A DNA stretch of 25,755 bases from an uncultured Prochlorococcus sp. GTDB taxonomy: Bacteria > Cyanobacteriota > Cyanobacteriia > PCC-6307 > Cyanobiaceae. The DNA is taken from contig CACGGY010000007.1 of the NCBI GenBank assembly GCA_902572675.1, positions 1-25,755 of the forward strand, given 5' to 3'. Below, in pieces: positions 8,468-15,655 of the stretch (positions within the stretch are counted from its first letter, which is position 1; every line of letters starts with the position of its first letter). The translations under genes were made by a program, and so were the position numbers. The notes beneath the pieces were generated by a model. The model ran no database searches. It was not told the DNA's origin and saw nothing but the letters and a program-made list of their open reading frames with translations.

Positions 8468-8737
8468 ATGTTGTTTCCTACTTTTTATCTATTTAATTTT
8501 TTAAAAATCTCTTCTCTAAAAGCCACTATTGTTTTTTTATCAATTCTTTTAATAAAATCAAATTTACTTAGATTAAAAGGAGGATTAATAGGAGGTCTTT
8601 TTGCCTTGATACTTATATCAGGAATTTTTGCCTCTAGTACCATAGCTCTAGGATCTTTAGTTTATGCCTATCGATTAAAGAAGAAATCTAACCTTGATGA
8701 TAATCAAATGCAGGATTTAGAAACTGTTAATGTTTAA
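8468..8737 (+). CDS. Small membrane protein with two predicted spans
   Basis: ATG-initiated, 89 residues. Hydrophobic stretches lie at about residues 5-27 (FYLFNFLKI...TIVFLSILLI) and 38-67 (GGLIGGLFALILISGIFASSTIALGSLVYAY). A basic KKKSN stop-transfer and an acidic tail follow. The glycine-rich second segment could be a hairpin. It sits after the terminator at 8386-8412, so it needs its own promoter. Function unknown. Confidence 0.6.
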   Translation: MLFPTFYLFNFLKISSLKATIVFLSILLIKSNLLRLKGGLIGGLFALILISGIFASSTIALGSLVYAYRLKKKSNLDDNQMQDLETVNV

Positions 8738-8770
8738 TATTTTTTCTTAAATTACATCCATTTGTATAAC

Positions 8771-8887
8771 CTAAAATGGAGTTCCAGGTACAAAATGCAA
8801 GACTAAAAATCCAAAACCGGCAGCAAAAACTATTGATACTGCGATAATAAGAAGGCCCGATGCCATCCCCCCTTCGTTAAATGCCAT
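8771..8887 (-). CDS. Very small single-span membrane protein (38 aa)
   Basis: On the minus strand, ATG at 8885-8887 opens 38 codons to TAG at 8771-8773. The protein begins MAFNEGGMASG, then has one membrane helix (LLIIAVSIVFAAGFGFLVL) and ends HFVPGTPF. Here the local GC content and codon choice rise above the surrounding intergenic DNA, as expected for conserved coding sequence. The size and layout are those of low-molecular-weight membrane-complex subunits, but I cannot assign a name. It converges on the gene ending at 8737. Confidence 0.65.
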   Translation of the reverse strand: MAFNEGGMASGLLIIAVSIVFAAGFGFLVLHFVPGTPF

Positions 8888-8956
8888 ATAATTAGTTATT
8901 TTAAATCAATAATAGACGATATTTGTTCCATGGTAATAGTTCTAATTACTCAAATA

Positions 8957-9133
8957 TCATCCAAATTTATTATTAATGGTGAATAAGAGTAAAAATATGG
9001 AAGTTAATGAAAGGACAAATCCAAATATGATTAATGGTTTAGATTTAACGTTTTCTTCTTCTTTGGGGCTTTTTTTAGAAGACACTAATTTTCTATTTCT
9101 TTTAGAGAGAAGATTGGGAAAAGGTTTAATCAC
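8957..9133 (-). CDS. Small lysine-rich single-span membrane protein (58 aa)
   Basis: The minus strand reads as a good small protein from GTG (9131-9133) to TGA (8957-8959). It has a basic N-terminal half (IKPFPNLLSKRNRK...SSKKSPKEEENVKSK), one membrane span (PLIIFGFVLSLTSIFLLLFTI) and a short tail. A plus-strand frame over the same bases looks like its shadow. It starts 23 bases after the stop of the DUF3303-like gene and is probably in the same operon. The start codon is the weakest part, since no clear ribosome-binding site is visible. Confidence 0.55.
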   Translation of the reverse strand: MIKPFPNLLSKRNRKLVSSKKSPKEEENVKSKPLIIFGFVLSLTSIFLLLFTINNKFG

Positions 9134-9156
9134 GACAAAATTAGAATCTAAGCTTA

Positions 9157-9474
9157 TTACCCTAAAGTTTTAAATAAATCTTTATGGTAATCAACTACAT
9201 TTTGACAACTTATTACAGGTGTAAATTCCATATGAATGCCAAATTTAGCTCTCCATGGAGCAAAATGCGCGAAAATTTCTTTATCGCTTTGTGCCTTACA
9301 TAAACAAACTACTCTACCCTCCCCTGGAGCATGCACTCTAAATAACATCTCAAATTTGTCTGTTTTGTCTGATTTTGCAATTTCACCGTTTTCCCAGGCC
9401 TCCACAAATAATTGATAAGCTTTTACTTGATTCTCAATATCTGGGAATTGGCAGTCAGCAAGAAATAATTGCAT
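9157..9474 (-). CDS. DUF3303-like small protein
   Basis: A 105-residue soluble protein starting MQLFLADCQFPDIENQVKAY. The layout suggests a dimeric alpha-beta barrel of the DUF3303 type: an opening strand, a long helix, a strand with RVHAPGEGRVVCLCKAQ, then a helix and the final APWRAKFGIHMEFTPVISC segment. That family is common in marine picocyanobacteria and has no known reaction. Cysteines at CLC and SC could be coincidental. The family call rests on length, order of elements and the end motif, so it is moderately sure. Confidence 0.7.
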   Translation of the reverse strand: MQLFLADCQFPDIENQVKAYQLFVEAWENGEIAKSDKTDKFEMLFRVHAPGEGRVVCLCKAQSDKEIFAHFAPWRAKFGIHMEFTPVISCQNVVDYHKDLFKTLG

Positions 9475-9565
9475 TGGAGTATTCTTAAGATTTTACTTAT
9501 TATCCCTCAAATTTTTATTTATTAATAGTACTGTTTGAATTTGAAGATTAGAAAAAAATATTTTA

Positions 9566-9715
9566 CTAAATAAAGTGAGATGAAAGGGTTTCAAGAAATT
9601 TTCCAATATCTTTTTTATATAAACTATCCGTGATTTTTAAAGAGAATAATTCATAATCATTTATATCTTTTTTTTTGTCAAAATTAATATCACCCTTTAA
9701 TGAAATATCTTTCAT
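9566..9715 (-). CDS. Small charged hypothetical protein (49 aa)
   Basis: ATG at 9713-9715 opens 49 codons to TAG at 9566-9568 on the minus strand. The product begins MKDISLKGDINFDKKKDIND and ends with an amphipathic helix (YKKDIGKFLETLSSHF). No membrane span. The regular charged and amphipathic pattern is coding-like, but it is too short to prove by eye. It lies about 90 bases upstream of the DUF3303-like gene. Confidence 0.45.
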   Translation of the reverse strand: MKDISLKGDINFDKKKDINDYELFSLKITDSLYKKDIGKFLETLSSHFI

Positions 9716-9834
9716 AAATCTATTGATTACTATTTAAAATTTAAACAAATATATTTAAAAGGCAAATTTCTTTACATTATGTTTATTATGAGAGAAATTC
9801 CTAATGCAACAAGGAAATAACTAATTTATTTAAT

Positions 9835-10158
9835 TTAAAAATTAATTAATTTTTCTAAAATAAATAAAAAAGCATTAGTTAATGAAAAAATTACAGTTAA
9901 CAGAGATGCAATAACTGGTAATAAATTGAACCATAACTGTGAAGTTCTCATTTTTGAATCAATATTCAGAAAATTGGTTCTTTTATTAATTCTTATTTGC
10001 AACCAGAAAACAGATAATGGATAAATAATTCTTGAAAAAGTAATAAACATATAAGGTAAAATACCTTTTTTTGTATAAAGTATAAATCCTGAAAAAAAGT
10101 ATAACGTCCAAATTAGAACTCTCTGAATTAGGATTAGGTTCTTGCTTTTACTAGACAC
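9835..10158 (-). CDS. Small integral membrane protein, about three spans
   Basis: 107 residues. Hydrophobic segments are visible at about residues 8-28 (LILIQRVLIWTLYFFSGFIL), 33-53 (ILPYMFITFSRIIYPLSVFWL) and 75-103 (WFNLLPVIASLLTVIFSLTNAFLFIL), with a basic loop between (RINKRTN). The stop is 6 bases from the in-frame end of the acetyltransferase upstream, so the two are probably one operon. No family recognised. Confidence 0.65.
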   Translation of the reverse strand: MSSKSKNLILIQRVLIWTLYFFSGFILYTKKGILPYMFITFSRIIYPLSVFWLQIRINKRTNFLNIDSKMRTSQLWFNLLPVIASLLTVIFSLTNAFLFILEKLINF

Positions 10159-10164
10159 TATTAA

Positions 10165-10635
10165 TTAATTAACTTTTATAAGTTTAGTCATTTTATATCT
10201 TTCAAATAAAATGTTATTTATAATTACTTTTTCTTTACGAATAATTCTCCATTGATTTTTAAGAAATAATTCATAACTTATTAAGCTTGCTTCAGTTGAA
10301 AGAGAATCTAAACCTTCTGTTTTAGCTTCATCTTCTAATTTATGAAGTAACTTAGTGCCGCATCCTTTTCTTTGAAATTTACCTTTACAGTAAAATAACG
10401 CAATTCTATCTGTGGGATATCTTACAGCGAAGGCAATTATTATTCCTTTTTTACTTAGTACCCATCCTTTCCCCTTAGTTATTGACTTATCAAAATTTGG
10501 ATTATTCCAAGCTTGGGATGACCAGGCCCTTTTTTGATCTTGACTATAAATTTTTTCATCTAAGGATTGAATTGAATCAAAATAAACCTTCTTTAATTCC
10601 AGTTGATCTTTAATGGTAATTTGTCTTAAATTCAT
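10165..10635 (-). CDS. GNAT-family N-acetyltransferase
   Basis: This 156-residue protein has the GNAT layout. The opening RQITIKDQLELKKVYFDSI segment is followed by strand pairs (GWVLSKKGIIIAFAVRYP, DRIALFYCKGKFQRKG). The acetyl-CoA loop KFQRKGCGTKLLHKLEDEA matches the Q/RxxGxG/A signature, and a final LSTEASLISYELFLKNQWR stretch is typical of motif B. It should transfer an acetyl group from acetyl-CoA to an unknown amine. ATG at 10633-10635 is the likely start; TTG two codons upstream is possible. It is divergent from peptidase E with only 20 bases between starts. Confidence 0.85.
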   Translation of the reverse strand: MNLRQITIKDQLELKKVYFDSIQSLDEKIYSQDQKRAWSSQAWNNPNFDKSITKGKGWVLSKKGIIIAFAVRYPTDRIALFYCKGKFQRKGCGTKLLHKLEDEAKTEGLDSLSTEASLISYELFLKNQWRIIRKEKVIINNILFERYKMTKLIKVN

Positions 10636-10655
10636 AAACAAATCTTCTATTTAAT

Positions 10656-11336
10656 ATGCATAATAAAAATATAGTCGCAATTGGTGGAGGAGGGTTTGGA
10701 CGTTCTTTGGGCTCTCTTGAAATTGAAAAATATATAATTTCATTAATTAATAAAAAAAGACCAAAAATTTGCTTTATTCCAACAGCATCCGGTGATAGTA
10801 GTTTATACAAACTTAACTTTTATAGAGCATTTTCTAAACTAGATTGCATAACAAGTCATATCGATTTTTTTTCTAGAACAGAAAACTTAGAAGAGAAAGT
10901 TTTTTCTCAAGATATCATTTATGTTGGCGGAGGAAATACAAAAAGTATGTTAGCTGTCTGGAAAGAATGGAATTTACATGAAATTTTAAAAAATGCTTAT
11001 GAAAAAGGAATTGTAATGAGTGGTGTAAGTGCTGGTGCTATTTGTTGGTTTGATAAAGGTATAACTGATTCTTTTGCTAAGGAATTGAATATAATTGATT
11101 GCCTAGGAATAGTTAATGGTGTTGCTTGTCCTCATTTTGATGAAGAGAAAGAGAGGGAACCTTATGTTAATGATGTTATTCAGGAAAAAATTATAGAATC
11201 TTGTATTTGTATTGAAGGCAATTGTGCTTTACATATCAAAAATGATTTTGAATATTCCTCAATAGATTTTGGTAATGGTAAAAAGTGCTTTAGAGTCACA
11301 AAGGTAAATAATAATTTAAAGAAAGAAATCCTTTAA
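10656..11336 (+). CDS. Peptidase E (S51 family, alpha-aspartyl dipeptidase type)
   Basis: A 226-residue S51 serine peptidase, which in the family cleaves dipeptides with N-terminal aspartate. The N-terminal GGGGFGRS glycine loop leads into a Rossmann-like fold. YVGGGNTKSML (residues 90-99) is the conserved oxyanion-side block. The nucleophile elbow MSGVSAGAICWF carries Ser125. A later ACPHFDEE stretch supplies the expected His. These blocks fit the Listeria/Bacillus-like branch with an N-terminal GGG motif rather than E. coli PepE. The start is 20 bases from the divergent acetyltransferase, so their promoters must overlap the opposite coding starts. Substrate is inferred from the family. Confidence 0.88.
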   Translation: MHNKNIVAIGGGGFGRSLGSLEIEKYIISLINKKRPKICFIPTASGDSSLYKLNFYRAFSKLDCITSHIDFFSRTENLEEKVFSQDIIYVGGGNTKSMLAVWKEWNLHEILKNAYEKGIVMSGVSAGAICWFDKGITDSFAKELNIIDCLGIVNGVACPHFDEEKEREPYVNDVIQEKIIESCICIEGNCALHIKNDFEYSSIDFGNGKKCFRVTKVNNNLKKEIL

Positions 11337-11356
11337 AAAAATTTTTTAAATATATT

Positions 11357-11770
11357 TTAGATCTCTTCATTTTTAGAAATTGAAGTAAATTCAATACCTT
11401 TGTACTTTATAAATGATGCTGTCCATACTTCTTTTGAAAGATTGCCGAGGTATTTTAAGAATTGTTGTGTATCACCGTCTCTTATCCATTCAGATTTAAC
11501 AAAAGGTAGCTCTTTCTGCATCCTTTTAGGATGCATATGAACTAAAAGTAAGCCTTTATCTTCAGAGGCTCTTTTTAATGCGCCTTCATCACTCCTTTGA
11601 AAAACTCTAAGAAGAAGATTTAAAATAACTTCTTCACCAAGTTTCCTTAAATTTTCTCCTTCTTCTAAACCCCCTTTAATTTCTTTACCCCCAAGAGGCA
11701 TTGCTCTAACTAAGTTTTGCTCTATTAATGCTATTGCAATTAGATAATCTTGGCTTGCCATATTATTCAT
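11357..11770 (-). CDS. Conserved-looking hypothetical protein (137 aa)
   Basis: A soluble, mostly helical protein. The start is MNNMASQDYLIAIALIEQNL (either of the first two Met codons could be used), followed by a charged, Gly-rich middle (GGKEIKGGLEEGENLRKLGEE) and a C-terminus with HMHPKRMQKELPFVKSEW. The composition is more balanced (Arg, Trp, Met, His) than in the lineage-specific genes around it, which suggests wider conservation, but I cannot name the family. Its ATG directly follows the stop of a short upstream frame. It converges on peptidase E 20 bases away. Confidence 0.7.
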   Translation of the reverse strand: MNNMASQDYLIAIALIEQNLVRAMPLGGKEIKGGLEEGENLRKLGEEVILNLLLRVFQRSDEGALKRASEDKGLLLVHMHPKRMQKELPFVKSEWIRDGDTQQFLKYLGNLSKEVWTASFIKYKGIEFTSISKNEEI

Positions 11771-12170
11771 TTAATTACTTTTTAGATATTCTAACCTCTC
11801 GAGTTCATCAAATTCCTTTTTTAATTTTAAGATTTTCAAAAACAATAAGAATTTATCAAATATCTCCTCGCCAAATTAAAACTCTTACCTAATTTAATAT
11901 TATTTTGTTTTAAATATAAGATTTTATTTGTTTTTTTTCTTCTTGTTTGCAAGTCTTTTTTATATCATCCTTTAGTAGCAATTACGAAATACTTGAAATT
12001 TCTAAGGAATATAATTGAAATTTAGCAGCAGATCAATTTTTATATAAGCATCATTGGAGTTTTCTTACACTAATTATTAAGAAAAAGAATAAAAATAAAT
12101 CCGTAAGAGTAATCTTAGTGGATTCAAGTTTTCGTTAAAATATCAAATTATAAGCTAAATTTATTAATTA
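11771..12170. other. 400-base intergenic stretch with possible gene remnants
   Basis: No convincing complete gene. On the minus strand, bases 11771 to about 11866 are open and coding-like (EEIFDKFLLFLKILKLKKEF...) and stop one codon before the ATG at 11770, but no good start is seen. On the plus strand, about 12018-12137 is open without a start codon (DQFLYKHHWSFLTLIIKKK...) and ends in TAA at 12135-12137. The rest is plain AT-rich DNA that must include the promoter of the gene at 12171. No strong hairpin seen. Confidence 0.4.
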
Positions 12171-12968
12171 ATGATTAATAACCTAAGGTTTGAATTGTCA
12201 TTTAAAAATATTTCTCAGTTAGAAACCAAACTTAATTTCTGCAAATTTAATAACATAAGAAATATCAACATTCCTTGTAAGGGTCAAATTAAGAAAGAAT
12301 TATTTAATTCAACAATTAACTATATATCTAAGAACTTTCAAGAATTTAATGTTACTTATCATTATAGTCTTTATCATCAATACAATAAAAACCAAAGAAA
12401 TTCATATCAAGATTTTTTAGGTTTTTTAAAAAATTCTTATTCAAATAAAAATTATAATATTCTTCTTGTGTCAGGCTCCATAAAGAAAAAAAACTTTGAT
12501 ACAATTAATGTTTTAAGTAAAATAAATAAAGAACAAAATTTAAAAGTTAAATTAGGTATAGCCTACAATCCATACTTGGAAAAATATTATAAGGTGTCTT
12601 CTGAAAGAAAAAGGTTAGAAATCAAAGTTTCTTCAGGATTAGTAAATTCAATTTGGTTTCAATATGGCACAGACATTAACCTACTTCAGAATGAAATTAA
12701 TTATCTTATGAAAAACGCAAAATATGAAAAATTAAATTTATTTGGAAGTTTACTAATTCCTTCAAAGCAATTTATAGCAAGGTTTAAATTTCGTCCCTGG
12801 AAAGAGGTTTATATTTCAAAAAATTTTTTAAATTCTTTAGATGATTTCTATCAATTTACAAGAGATTTAGTTTGTTTTTATAAAAATAATAATATAACTC
12901 CTGTTATTGAAACAGATTTTTCTTCATCAGAAAAAATTGATTCTGTTTACAGTTTTTTTAGAAAATGA
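12171..12968 (+). CDS. Methylenetetrahydrofolate-reductase-like TIM-barrel protein, diverged
   Basis: The 265-residue protein resembles the MetF (MTHFR) barrel in order and spacing. An opening strand with RFELSF has Glu8 where MetF has the catalytic Glu of SFEFFPP. A central NILLVSGSIKK sits where MetF has ALRGDxP, and it lacks the flavin-contacting Asp. LGIAYNPYLE stands in place of VACYPE, SIWFQYGTDINLLQNEI in place of TQFFFD, and FGSLLIPSK in place of GILPV. I infer a barrel related to MTHFR, with an altered active site, possibly with another substrate. The next gene, an FAD oxidoreductase, starts 27 bases downstream, so they likely act together. The protein is unusually Asn/Lys/Tyr-rich. 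Confidence 0.6.
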   Translation: MINNLRFELSFKNISQLETKLNFCKFNNIRNINIPCKGQIKKELFNSTINYISKNFQEFNVTYHYSLYHQYNKNQRNSYQDFLGFLKNSYSNKNYNILLVSGSIKKKNFDTINVLSKINKEQNLKVKLGIAYNPYLEKYYKVSSERKRLEIKVSSGLVNSIWFQYGTDINLLQNEINYLMKNAKYEKLNLFGSLLIPSKQFIARFKFRPWKEVYISKNFLNSLDDFYQFTRDLVCFYKNNNITPVIETDFSSSEKIDSVYSFFRK

Positions 12969-12995
12969 AATACAACTGATATCAATTTCTGATTT

Positions 12996-14150
12996 ATGAA
13001 AAGTTCTTTTGAATATGACCTCTTAATAATAGGTGGGGGTATATCTGCGTGTGTTTTCGCTTCCAACTATCTAAAAAATAATATTACAAAAAAAGTCGCA
13101 TTAATTGAATTTGGCAGGAGTCTTGGAGGAAGATCAAGTACAAGAATAAGTAGAAGATTTAGAGGGTGGAAACTAAACCATGGTGCTCCAAATTTAAATA
13201 TTAGCAATAATAATAATAACCTTCTTTTAAAGAAATATATTCATGAATTATTAGAAAAAAATTTTATTAAAATTGATGATTCTGAATCGATTTCTCTTGG
13301 TAATGAATCTAATTTAGATATTATTCAAAAGTCTGAATTTTCTCGGGGAGTAAATTATCTTCCATTATCTTCTATGAGCAAATTATCTCAACAAATTATT
13401 TATTCAAATAATTTAAAGGGGAAAATTGATTTTTATTTTGAAACCTTAATAGTAGACTTGATTTTTAAATATAATCAATGGAGATTAATTTCTAAAAAAG
13501 GAGATATATTTAAATCAAAATATCTTGTTTGCTCAAGTAACCTGTTATTACATAAAAGATCATTGGAAGTATTAAAAACAAATTATATTCCATTAAGAAA
13601 AGCTATACCTGAGAATAATGATAAAAAAATTGATTTGCTTATCAATTTATTAGATAAACAATCATTTATTCCTAGAATGACTTTTTTAATTTATACAAAT
13701 AAAAATTATCGTTATAAAGATTTTTATCCTAAAAAACAAAGATATTTTTATTTAAATAATGATCTTGAGAATAAATATAATTTTGAAAGAGTTATTTTTC
13801 AACTACAAGATAATGGGAAAATAGGTATTGTAATACATACAAAAAAAATAGATTTTATTAATTCTATAAATTCAAATGACGAAAATTTATTTAAACAAAA
13901 AATATTTAAAAATTTCAATGAACTTTTTGAGGGTAATTCTTCAGTAAATAAATTAAGTTGTAATGAGGTAATCTCCATAATGAAATGGAGGGCTTCACAA
14001 CCCTCAGGTTACGCAATTCCGTTATCTTTACAATTTAGTAAAAAATATAGGATTGGATTTTGCGGAGATTGGTTTGGAGGTGAAGGATTTGGTAGGATTG
14101 AAAGCTCAATTTTAAGTGCGCTTATGTTAGTAAAAAAATTTAAGACTTAA
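12996..14150 (+). CDS. FAD-dependent oxidoreductase (renalase/amine-oxidase-like)
   Basis: This 384-residue protein has an N-terminal FAD Rossmann fold: DLLIIGGGISACVFASNYL (about residues 8-26), the ribose-binding Glu38 in ALIEFGRS, and LGGRSSTR, the GGR motif of amine-oxidase-type enzymes. The C-terminus has the second FAD contact IGFCGDWFGGEGFGRIESSILSA. The WKLNHGAPNLNI stretch after the GGR is typical of the renalase-like branch. It probably oxidises a reduced nicotinamide or amine compound; the substrate is unknown. It is in an apparent operon with the MTHFR-like protein, and its stop overlaps the kinase stop on the other strand by 4 bases. Confidence 0.8.
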   Translation: MKSSFEYDLLIIGGGISACVFASNYLKNNITKKVALIEFGRSLGGRSSTRISRRFRGWKLNHGAPNLNISNNNNNLLLKKYIHELLEKNFIKIDDSESISLGNESNLDIIQKSEFSRGVNYLPLSSMSKLSQQIIYSNNLKGKIDFYFETLIVDLIFKYNQWRLISKKGDIFKSKYLVCSSNLLLHKRSLEVLKTNYIPLRKAIPENNDKKIDLLINLLDKQSFIPRMTFLIYTNKNYRYKDFYPKKQRYFYLNNDLENKYNFERVIFQLQDNGKIGIVIHTKKIDFINSINSNDENLFKQKIFKNFNELFEGNSSVNKLSCNEVISIMKWRASQPSGYAIPLSLQFSKKYRIGFCGDWFGGEGFGRIESSILSALMLVKKFKT

Positions 14151-14743
14151 TGAAATATTTTTTTAATTAGCTTATCAATATTAGTATTCTTAGTAATAGT
14201 GAATTCATTTTTTTTATTTTTTAAACTTTTATTTTTGAATTTCTCGTAATAAATATCCCAAGATTTCAAGAAATCATTTTTAGCCCTTTTTTTATTCTTT
14301 CCCCTTTCTTCAAAATCTCTTTTTATCACTCTTTTCATACACTCATTTTTATTGATTTTTATTTCTAAGAAAAGATATTTTTGATTATGTAGAACTCTTG
14401 AGAATTCTTTAGCAAAAATACCTTCAATAATTAAAAAATTAATATTGTTAGTTTGTTTTAAGTAATTTTGGATTGTTTTTTTCTCGAAATTATAGCGTCG
14501 CTTATGAATTGAGATCCCATTCTTAAGAATATAATTAAAATCTTTTTTAAATAATTTACGATTAAAACTAATACTTCTATCGAAATAACCTTCTACGATT
14601 TTTGATATTAATTTACTTATTAGTCCTGTTTTGTAGTAATTGTCAGTACTTAAAACAAAACCATTTTTAATTTTTTTTATTATTTTATTTGATAATGTCG
14701 TTTTACCGCTACCAGAAGGACCACTTATAAATATAAGCTTCAT
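14147..14743 (-). CDS. Uridine-kinase-like P-loop kinase
   Basis: A 198-residue P-loop kinase. Walker A is GPSGSGKTT (residues 8-16). LSTDNYYKTG (32-41) matches the substrate-binding LSxDxFYK block of uridine kinase and phosphoribulokinase. LIIEGIFA (about 106-112) matches the EGIHAL block, and RVIKRDFEERGK (139-150) matches the lid region RRIxRDxxERGR. I infer a phosphotransferase acting on a nucleoside or similar hydroxyl compound, but the short length and low similarity leave the substrate open. It converges on the FAD oxidoreductase, with the last 4 bases overlapping. Confidence 0.8.
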   Translation of the reverse strand: MKLIFISGPSGSGKTTLSNKIIKKIKNGFVLSTDNYYKTGLISKLISKIVEGYFDRSISFNRKLFKKDFNYILKNGISIHKRRYNFEKKTIQNYLKQTNNINFLIIEGIFAKEFSRVLHNQKYLFLEIKINKNECMKRVIKRDFEERGKNKKRAKNDFLKSWDIYYEKFKNKSLKNKKNEFTITKNTNIDKLIKKIFH

Positions 14744-15010
14744 TTTATATTCTCTACACTATATATTTATTACTCTAATTTTACTATTATGGAACATTTT
14801 TATTTTATGAAAGAACTTTTTTTCTAAAAATTTTTATAGTAATGTAATATGCATTGTAAGTATTTTAAGCTTGCATAAATATTAAATATATGTCTTTATA
14901 TAAATGTAAATAAATTAATTTCTTTCAATTATCTATAGCTTTATTCTTAATTCCTTTTGGAATTTGGTAATCTAAAATTGATGATTTAATTTTATTACTT
15001 ATATATTGCA

Positions 15011-15340
15011 ATGATTTCTAAATTTCTAAGTAAACTAAAATCGATTCTATTTAAAAGTGCAGTATCAGAAGAAACTCCTTTAAAAAAAGAAAAGAAGCCA
15101 ACCAAGGCTTCAAAAACAAAAACAAAAACAAAAACAAAAACAAAAACCAAAACAGTTAATTCCAAGAAAAATATTGAAATCTTAACTACTCTTCCTGGCG
15201 TTGGAGCTAAAAGTGCTAAGGCTTTGTACGAAGCTGGATTTAAAACAACAAAAGCAGTTATAGCTGCAGACGAAAAAGATCTCCTTGCAGTAACTGGTGT
15301 TGGAATAAATCTTGTAAAAAAACTAAAGAAGCTTAAATAA
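15011..15340 (+). CDS. Helix-hairpin-helix protein with a Lys-Thr repeat linker
   Basis: The 109-residue protein has three parts. The first is a short basic amphipathic N-terminus (MISKFLSKLKSILFKS). The second is a flexible linker with seven Lys-Thr pairs at residues 35-48. The third is a C-terminal helix-hairpin-helix module (LTTLPGVGAKSAKALYEAG ... LLAVTGVGINLVKKLKKLK) with two LPGVG/VTGVG hairpins. Tandem HhH modules of this kind bind DNA backbone non-specifically, as in RuvA, RpoA-like and DNA-repair proteins. The amphipathic start could be a membrane or protein contact. A DNA-binding role is inferred from the motif only. The repeat is encoded by a hexanucleotide array that could vary in copy number. 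Confidence 0.8.
   Translation: MISKFLSKLKSILFKSAVSEETPLKKEKKPTKASKTKTKTKTKTKTKTVNSKKNIEILTTLPGVGAKSAKALYEAGFKTTKAVIAADEKDLLAVTGVGINLVKKLKKLK
15113..15154 (+). repeat. Hexanucleotide tandem repeat inside the HhH gene
   Basis: Seven in-frame copies of AAAACA encode the Lys-Thr pairs; one copy carries ACC in place of ACA. Changes of whole units keep the reading frame, so the linker length can drift between strains. Confidence 0.85.
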
Positions 15341-15404
15341 TAATATTTTTAAACTTTTAAAATTGAATATATTTATCTTTATAAGTTTATAGTTTAGTTC
15401 TAAT

Positions 15405-15581
15405 TTACCTTCTTCTAGCTTTTCTTCTTTGTTGCAATTTTCTTTTATATTTCTCAATAGGCGTCTCATGATGCCTAAGCCTTTTTAAATCTGCAAAAAT
15501 TCCTGATTTAGATACTTGCCTTTTAAATCTTCTAAGGGCAGATTCAATTCCCTCATTCTCACCAACTGTAACTTGTGTCAA
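15405..15581 (-). CDS. rpsU: 30S ribosomal protein S21
   Basis: A 58-residue protein that sits on the small ribosomal subunit near the anti-Shine-Dalgarno end of 16S rRNA. The sequence [20 protein letters not shown] is the S21 N-terminus with its conserved ESALRRFKR block. [20 protein letters not shown] and an Arg/Lys-rich end (QQRRKARRR) follow, all as in cyanobacterial S21. The start must be TTG at 15579-15581, since the first strong S21 residues follow directly and no ATG is in frame. Length is right for the family. Confidence 0.96.
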
Positions 15582-15655
15582 AATTTTCTAAATAAATTTA
15601 TTCTAACATCATATCAGCTTAAATCTAAATCTTCAAATAATGGGTTTTAGTTTAT

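Noticed and set aside
8976..9173. 65-codon plus-strand frame with an ATG
   Set aside because: The opposite strand over the same bases gives a more plausible small membrane protein in line with its operon, and this frame overlaps the end of the DUF3303-like gene.
10610..10810. 66-codon minus-strand frame
   Set aside because: Covers the start of peptidase E antisense and overlaps the acetyltransferase start; no independent support.
11900..12020. Open plus-strand frame without a start codon
   Set aside because: No start, no conserved-looking pattern; open frames of this length can occur by chance at this base composition.
14930..15008. Minus-strand frame of about 28 codons with a small palindrome (AATTCCTTTTGGAATT)
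   Set aside because: Too short to call a gene, and the hairpin has no T run to act as terminator.
15100..15160. Repeat array considered as a possible CRISPR or satellite
   Set aside because: Six-base units with no spacers, in frame inside a coding region: a simple coding microsatellite.
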